Source: JAJZMY01 sp964604635 (lineage in GTDB: Archaea; Micrarchaeota; Micrarchaeia; Micrarchaeales; Micrarchaeaceae). Taken from it: a stretch of DNA of 32,061 nucleotides. Shown here in pieces: positions 27,272-32,061 of this stretch; the first letter of the stretch is position 1, and every line of letters begins with the position of its first letter. The translations under genes were made by a program, and so were the position numbers. A model generated the notes under the pieces. The model searched no databases and was not told the origin of the DNA. It worked only from the letters and a program-made list of their open reading frames with translations. Where the stretch lies: positions 1-32,061 of the forward strand of contig CAZRZO010000010.1 of NCBI GenBank assembly GCA_964604635.1. Reading direction: 5' to 3'.

Positions 27272-27372
27272 GGGCTCGTGGCTCAGTAGTAGAGCGTCTG
27301 CTTTGCAAATAAACTTTAAAAAAGTTTAATCAAAAAAGTAGAAGGTCGCGGGTGCAATCCCCGCCGAGTCCA
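27272..27372 (+). tRNA. tRNA-Ala(TGC) with a 29-nt intron
   Basis: The acceptor GGGCTCG (27272-27278) pairs with CGAGTCC (27365-27371) and includes the G3:U70 wobble that marks alanine tRNAs. The discriminator is A at 27372. The D-arm is GCTC/GAGC with loop AGTAGTA. The anticodon stem TCTGC/GTAGA closes loop TTTGCAA with anticodon TGC. The T-stem GCGGG/CCCGC closes loop TGCAATC. CCA is not encoded. An intron lies between positions 37 and 38. Position 55 in the T-loop is G and position 18 in the D-loop is A, both unusual. Confidence 0.94.
27308..27336 (+). other. BHB intron of tRNA-Ala
   Basis: The intron begins AATAAA and ends TTTAATCAAAAA, the same ends as the tRNA-Thr intron, with 11 extra bases (CTTTAAAAAAG) between them. 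AAACTTT pairs with AAAGTTT across an AAA loop to give a 7-bp hairpin. TTTG of the anticodon loop pairs with CAAA, and 3-nt bulges CAA and AAA hold the cut sites. Confidence 0.88.
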
Positions 27373-27528
27373 TCTTTTATAAAATAATTAATAATTTAAA
27401 AATATATTAATAATATTAATGCAAATATTTTCTATTATTTCTAAATAATTTATAGTTTAAATAATTATTCAAAAATAAAAGATAATATAATATTTACAAT
27501 AATATTGCATGTTCTTTCATTGTATCAT

Positions 27529-27645
27529 ATTAAATTGATTTATTTTTACTTAATAATAATGAATTTGATACAACTGTTATTGAACTCAATGCCATTGCAC
27601 CTGCTGCTGCCATTGGAAGAACATTATACATACCAATTCCAAATA
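27529..27645 (-). pseudogene. Duplicated 3' end of the copper-ATPase gene (117-bp direct repeat, copy 1)
   Basis: Identical over 117 bases and in the same orientation to 29834-29950, which is the last ~38 codons plus stop of the copper ATPase gene. Here the fragment has no upstream part, so it is a non-functional remnant. It lies 157 nt from the end of tRNA-Ala and just 3' of the sulfatase gene. Confidence 0.92.
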
Positions 27646-27700
27646 GATGAAATGATTATATATAAAGAAGATTGTTTGTTTTGTTTAATAAATATTAAAA

Positions 27701-28930
27701 TTACTGTTTGAAAGTTCTTTTGTGGTATTTTTTAGTCATTCTTAGTTTTTTAAAGTCTATTTCATTTTTGCGGTTATTGGGATATTCAATATTCTGTTCA
27801 AAACTTTCTGCATATACATTTTTTGAATAAAGTTTTTCAATACTTTTCCTATCTCCTTTTAATATTGAATTAATAAACTCTCTTACATTTACTAATGAAG
27901 AATATTGATTACTTTTTATATAATCAAAACCTTTTGGCAAGTGTATAATAAAAGGAACATGGATAAGTTCATCATCTAACCTTACTCTATGTCCCATAAA
28001 ACCATTATGTTCTCCAAATTCTTGACCATGATCAGATGTTATTATTATAATTGTATTATTATGATTTTCGAGTATATATTTAGAAAGATTATAAGCATAA
28101 TCCAAAACTTTTTCAGTAGCATATACATATTTACGTTTCCAAAGATTGATAAGTTTTTTTGATGGTGTTTTTTTAAGGAAATTATTAAGACCACCAAAAT
28201 CCATACCTTTTTTAATTGAATAAGGTTCATGTGCTTCCATAAAATTGATGAAGAAGAAAAAAGGTTCTTTTACATTAAATGATTTAAAAGTTTTAATACT
28301 ATTTATACCTCCTTTTTCAATAGGAAATCCTTTTAGTATTATTGCTTTGTATTTTTTAATTAAATTTTTTATTGTTAAAATTATAAATAATGGAAGATAT
28401 ATTATTTCTTTTATATTTGATGGGTTATCTTTCAACATTGCAATACCAATCTTAAAGAAATTTCCATCATATTCTTTCACATATTTTGCAATTAATAGTT
28501 TAAGATTTTTTGGAACTTTCAAAGTTTTTATTCTTATATCTATGAAGTATGATTCATCTTTGAACTTATCAAAGTTTGTAAAACCATATAATGGAGATAT
28601 TAAAGGATTTGCAGATATTCCATATGTTTTATAATTCTTTTTTTTAATATCTTCTAAAAATGTTTTTTTCTTTAATTTTATTTCTTCAATATTAAACATC
28701 CCTATTGTTTTTGTAAAATGTGAACCATGTTCACTTGGATACATACCTGTAAATAATGATACATGTGAAGGTAAAGTCCATGATGCAGGTGCAATGCATT
28801 TATCTATTGATTCAAACCTTCCAATCTTATCAAAATCTATTTTCATCTTTTTGTATACTTTATTAAAAGTGTCAAATCTTACTGTATCTAGAACAATTAT
28901 TACAATATTTGGTTTGTTTTTACTTGTCAT
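27701..28930 (-). CDS. Sulfatase-family hydrolase/transferase (alkaline phosphatase superfamily)
   Basis: 409 residues. The metal-site start NIVIIVLDTVRFD, the nucleophile region APASWTLPSHVSLFTGMYPS with EHG, and the second metal motif TSDHGQEFGEH with GHRVRLDDELIHVPFII place it in the sulfatase family. The nucleophile position lacks the Cys-x-Pro-x-Arg of formylglycine sulfatases and has Ser/Thr instead, the form seen in archaeal and bacterial surface-glycan members, including phosphotransferases. It probably modifies an envelope polysaccharide or glycolipid. No signal peptide or membrane helix bundle is evident. ATGATAAA lies 8 nt before the ATG. It forms, with the decayed GT2 gene, the block between the two copper-ATPase repeats. 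The exact substrate is unknown. Confidence 0.85.
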   Translation of the reverse strand: MTSKNKPNIVIIVLDTVRFDTFNKVYKKMKIDFDKIGRFESIDKCIAPASWTLPSHVSLFTGMYPSEHGSHFTKTIGMFNIEEIKLKKKTFLEDIKKKNYKTYGISANPLISPLYGFTNFDKFKDESYFIDIRIKTLKVPKNLKLLIAKYVKEYDGNFFKIGIAMLKDNPSNIKEIIYLPLFIILTIKNLIKKYKAIILKGFPIEKGGINSIKTFKSFNVKEPFFFFINFMEAHEPYSIKKGMDFGGLNNFLKKTPSKKLINLWKRKYVYATEKVLDYAYNLSKYILENHNNTIIIITSDHGQEFGEHNGFMGHRVRLDDELIHVPFIIHLPKGFDYIKSNQYSSLVNVREFINSILKGDRKSIEKLYSKNVYAESFEQNIEYPNNRKNEIDFKKLRMTKKYHKRTFKQ

Positions 28931-29045
28931 TTTATCATTTAAAATATTTAGAAATTATATTTAATATTATTAAATAAATCCTCTTTTATATTTTACATTA
29001 TATTATTTTGAATTTCTTTTGTAATACATAATTGTTTAAATATAT

Positions 29046-29800
29046 TTAATATAATCTTCTTTTTCTAAGTTTACCTTTCAAGCCATCTAAAATAGCAGTA
29101 ATAAAAGTATTTAAATAATTTTTTTTGCTAGTACTCCATCTTAGAAATTTATAATTCCATATGATTATCTGTTCCACATATAGTGTTAAAGGCATTTTAT
29201 AATGAAATTTAAGGTATGTAGCATTGCGATTAATATAATCTCTCTAAATTATGATATGTTTTTTCTTTCTTACCATTTATTCCTATTATGTAATTCATTA
29301 ACTTATTTTTATACTCTAAAATAATTAATCCTAAATCTCTTACTTTAAGACAAAATTCAAAATCTATTATATCAATAAATAGATCTTCTCTAAATTATAA
29401 ACTCTCAAATACTTTTGAGTTTATTAACATACTGCTATTTATACAAAATTTCTTAGGAATAAAGTTTGGATTTTGTAATAATTGTTTTTTAATTCTAAAA
29501 ATAAGATAGTGTAAAAATTTAATTTTTTTGTTTTCATGATTAATACATAATATTCCTATTCTCCTTTTTCTTTTGTCTAAAAACTTATTGTATTCTAATA
29601 ATATTTTTTTAATTGAATTTTTGTAGAGAATTGAATCAGGATCAAGAGTTATAATTTATTGTGGTCCATCAATCATTGCTCTATTTATACTTAAATTAAG
29701 AGCAACAGTAATTCCACTTTTTTTTCTTTCAATGAAATTAGTTGTGCTTTATTATGTGTAATATTTTTGATTATATTAAAATTTATTTCATTAAGAATTT
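29046..29800 (-). pseudogene. Decayed GT2 (rhamnosyltransferase-like) glycosyltransferase
   Basis: Minus-strand translation gives glycosyltransferase pieces in order: QLISLKEKK, then SGITVALNLSINRAM, ITLDPDSILYKNSIKKILL (the DxD region), INSSMLINSKVFESL, FREDLFIDIIDFEFCLKVRD and a C-terminal NRNATYLKFHYK to ILDGLKGKLRKRR. The frame is broken by a shift in a poly-A run near 29717-29730, in-frame TAA at 29656-29658, 29395-29397 and 29230-29232, and another shift after the last stop. The N-terminal nucleotide-binding part is missing next to the copper-ATPase repeat. The pattern matches the rhamnosyltransferase type of GT2. This fills the otherwise empty stretch 28931-29834. Confidence 0.8.
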
Positions 29801-29833
29801 AATAAAAAAGAAAAAAAATCAATATTTTAATAG

Positions 29834-29950
29834 ATTAAATTGATTTATTTTTACTTAATAATAATGAATTTGATACAACTGTTATTGAACTCAATGCCAT
29901 TGCACCTGCTGCTGCCATTGGAAGAACATTATACATACCAATTCCAAATA
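29834..29950. repeat. 117-bp direct repeat, copy 2 (within the copper-ATPase gene)
   Basis: The intact copy of the sequence duplicated at 27529-27645. It covers the stop codon and the last codons (from about GIGMYNV onward) of the copper ATPase gene. The repeats are 2305 bp apart and identical. Confidence 0.95.
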
Positions 29951-31922
29951 TTGGTACTAATACACCTGCTGCAATTGGTATTAATATTATATTGTAACCA
30001 AATGCCCAAATAAGATTCTGTTTTATTTTTTTCATTGTTATTCTTCCTATTTTTATTGCTGTTACAACATCATGTATATCATTTTTTATTAATACAATGC
30101 TTCCTGTTTCTTTTGCAATATCTGTTCCTGCACCTATTGCTATTCCAATATCTGCTTTTGCAAGTGCTGGTGCATCATTAATACCATCTCCAACCATTGC
30201 AACAACTTTACCTTCTTTTTGTAGTTTTTCTACTGCTTCTAATTTCATTTTTGGTTTTGCTCCTGCTATTATATTTTTAATATTTAATTTCTGTGCAATG
30301 TATTTTGCAGTACGTTCATTATCTCCAGTAACCATCCAGACTTCAACATTAATTTTATTAAATTCTTCTATTGTTCCTTTACTAGTTTCTCTTATAACAT
30401 CAGCAACAGCAATAATTCCTTTTATTTTATTATTTATTGATACAATCATTACTGTTTTTCCTTCATTTTCTAATTTTACAATACTATTTTCCAAATCCTT
30501 TATTTTGTCTATTTCACTTTTTTTGAACAAATCTCTATTTCCAATAATTATGTTTTTATTATTGATTGATGCTGAAACACCACTACCTTGTGTATATTTG
30601 AAAGTTTTTGGAAATTTTGGTTTTAATTCATGTCTTATTGCTTCATTTACTATTGCTTTGCCTATTACATGTTCTGAATTCATTTCTGCTTCAGCAGCAC
30701 TTAGAAGTACTTCTTTCTTTGTTTCTTTATTATTATCAAATACTAATATATCTGTTACTTCTGGTTTTCCTACTGTTAATGTACCTGTTTTATCTAAAAT
30801 AACTGTATCTACTTTATTTGATCTTTCAAGTGCTTCTCCACTTTTTATTAATATTCCTCTTTTTGCAGATATACCACTTGATACCATAAGTGCAGCAGGT
30901 GTTGCAATACCTAATGCACATGGACATGCAATTATTAATACACTAACAAATACAAGTAATGCATATGTTGCAATAACTTGTCCTACAAAGAACCATAATA
31001 ATCCTGAAACAATTGCAACAAGTATTACTACTGGTACAAAATATGAAGATACTTTATTAACTAATTTTTGTATTGGAACTTTTGATGATGTTGCATCTCT
31101 TACAACTTCAATTATTTGTGCTAATGTTGTATCTTTACCAACTTTTACTGCTTTTATTTTTAATACACCTGTTGAATTAATTGTTCCTCCTGTTACACTA
31201 TCATTGATTTTCTTTGTTATTGGTATACTTTCTCCACTTATCATTGATTCATCTACTGAACTATCACCATCAATTATTATTGAATCTGTTGGAATTGTTT
31301 CTCCAGGTTTAACAAGAATTATATCTCCTTTGTTTATTTTTGCTATTGGGATATCTTCTGTTGTATCATCATTTTTAATAAGATGTGCTATTTTTGGTTG
31401 TAATGCCATTAATTTTTCAACAGAACTTGATGCTTTTATTTCAACTAATCTTTGCATATATGTTCCTGTTAATATTAATGCAATAATTAATGTTGAAGTA
31501 TCAAAATAAAGTGCATGTATTGGAAGTATATTTGGAAATAGAACAACAAATGCACTATATGCCCATGCTGCTGAAGTACCTATTGCAATTAATGTATCCA
31601 TATTACTTGATCTATTCTTTATTGCATCTAATACTCCTGCATAGAATCTTCTTCCTGGGTAAAATTGGACAATACTTGCAAGTACAAGTAATAAGTATGG
31701 TTCATATGTTATGTGTGGAAATACATATGTTGCTAATAGAATAAATATTGAAATAGGCCAAGAAATCATTAATGCAATTCGTATTATTTTCATTTCTTTT
31801 TCAGGTTTATCAAATTGTACTTTGCATGATTTTGAACAGAAATAATATTTTCTTTCTTCTTTTTCTGAAATTAATCCTGATTTTTCATCAACATACATAC
31901 CACAGACTGGATCATTTGCCAT
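29835..31922 (-). CDS. copA: Copper-transporting P1B-type ATPase with N-terminal YHS domain
   Basis: 695 residues; ATP-driven export of Cu(I) across the cytoplasmic membrane. Order: a YHS-type metal-binding domain in place of the usual HMA domain (DPVCGMYVDEKSG, then KYYFCSKSCKVQF, residues 4-37), membrane helices, the actuator motif MISGESIP, the transport site CPCALGIATPAA, phosphorylation site DKTGTLTVG, an SEHVIGKAIV motif where most family members have SEHPL, and GDGINDAPALAKADIG. The last helices carry YNVLPMAAAGAMALSS, the Cu(I)-type signature. GTGAATAA lies 8 nt before the ATG. His of the SEHP motif is kept but Pro is Val. The 3' end is duplicated downstream. No regulator gene is adjacent within the window. 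Confidence 0.95.
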   Translation of the reverse strand: MANDPVCGMYVDEKSGLISEKEERKYYFCSKSCKVQFDKPEKEMKIIRIALMISWPISIFILLATYVFPHITYEPYLLLVLASIVQFYPGRRFYAGVLDAIKNRSSNMDTLIAIGTSAAWAYSAFVVLFPNILPIHALYFDTSTLIIALILTGTYMQRLVEIKASSSVEKLMALQPKIAHLIKNDDTTEDIPIAKINKGDIILVKPGETIPTDSIIIDGDSSVDESMISGESIPITKKINDSVTGGTINSTGVLKIKAVKVGKDTTLAQIIEVVRDATSSKVPIQKLVNKVSSYFVPVVILVAIVSGLLWFFVGQVIATYALLVFVSVLIIACPCALGIATPAALMVSSGISAKRGILIKSGEALERSNKVDTVILDKTGTLTVGKPEVTDILVFDNNKETKKEVLLSAAEAEMNSEHVIGKAIVNEAIRHELKPKFPKTFKYTQGSGVSASINNKNIIIGNRDLFKKSEIDKIKDLENSIVKLENEGKTVMIVSINNKIKGIIAVADVIRETSKGTIEEFNKINVEVWMVTGDNERTAKYIAQKLNIKNIIAGAKPKMKLEAVEKLQKEGKVVAMVGDGINDAPALAKADIGIAIGAGTDIAKETGSIVLIKNDIHDVVTAIKIGRITMKKIKQNLIWAFGYNIILIPIAAGVLVPIFGIGMYNVLPMAAAGAMALSSITVVSNSLLLSKNKSI

Positions 31923-32061
31923 TTATTCACATTTTTTATCTAAATTAAGTTATAATATTTTTCCTTCTTTTTAAAAGTCTATTAAATACAAATAAAATAT
32001 CAAAACATATAACTATAAAATATTCGTTTTGTTATATTGGAATATTGTAAAAAACTTTAAA
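31923..32061. other. Intergenic sequence upstream of copA
   Basis: A+T-rich with no coding frame or RNA recognised. It must hold the copA promoter on the minus strand, but several TATA-like stretches are present and none can be chosen. Confidence 0.4.

Noticed and set aside
27505..27711. Short plus-strand open frame left of the sulfatase gene
   Set aside because: It is mostly the antisense of the duplicated copA 3' end (27529-27645) and is not a gene.
30097..31509. Long plus-strand open frame of about 470 codons opposite copA
   Set aside because: It is an antisense shadow of the copper ATPase gene, which carries all P-type ATPase motifs on the minus strand; the plus-strand translation has no recognisable features and no ribosome binding site.
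1..32061. CRISPR arrays, insertion sequences, rRNA genes
   Set aside because: No regularly spaced 25-40 bp repeats, transposase motifs or rRNA sequence were seen anywhere in the window.

Overview
The window comes from a very A+T-rich archaeal genome, probably a DPANN lineage of the Parvarchaeota/Micrarchaeota (ARMAN-like) kind. The archaeal assignment rests on archaeal-type ribosomal proteins uL30 and uL15, an aCPSF-type beta-CASP nuclease, two tRNA genes with bulge-helix-bulge introns after position 37, and GGTGA-type ribosome binding sites at a nearly fixed distance from the start codon. The DPANN placement is inferred from compact layout, extreme A+T bias and small or divergent proteins; no 16S rRNA is present.

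Left part (1-5170): the first codons of a minus-strand gene; a phosphoglucose/phosphomannose isomerase that can only be complete if it starts at an ATA codon; a minus-strand group with a transglutaminase-fold protein lacking its catalytic Cys, a long-form nucleoside diphosphate kinase and a membrane-anchored protein; a PolX polymerase/PHP exonuclease with one polymerase Asp changed to Ser; and an intron-containing tRNA-Thr.

Middle-left (5260-11450): a PadR-like regulator heads an operon with a DrrA-like ABC ATPase, an ABC-2 permease, a secreted protein with repeated CARDB/NEW3-like beta domains and an unrecognised helical protein. Convergent to it lie two small paralogues, one with an internal 43-bp exact repeat encoding variant leucine-rich repeats. 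Then come glutamate dehydrogenase and a 62-residue orphan.

Centre (13334-21921): a 2040-residue secreted, C-terminally membrane-anchored surface protein, followed by a membrane-anchored coiled-coil protein with a 22-residue tandem repeat. The second gene is broken only by a 100-N assembly gap inside its repeat. The pair looks like a cell-envelope machine and is the best candidate here for an undescribed system.

Right part (22100-32061): uL30 and uL15, a GT4 glycosyltransferase, a COG1340-like coiled-coil protein (again apparently starting at ATA), the beta-CASP nuclease, a small Lys-rich protein and an intron-containing tRNA-Ala whose intron is a longer version of the tRNA-Thr intron. A sulfatase-family gene and a decayed GT2 glycosyltransferase then form a roughly 2.2-kb block bounded by a 117-bp exact direct repeat of the 3' end of the neighbouring copper-ATPase gene, which suggests recent insertion or rearrangement. 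The copper ATPase itself carries a YHS domain at its N-terminus.
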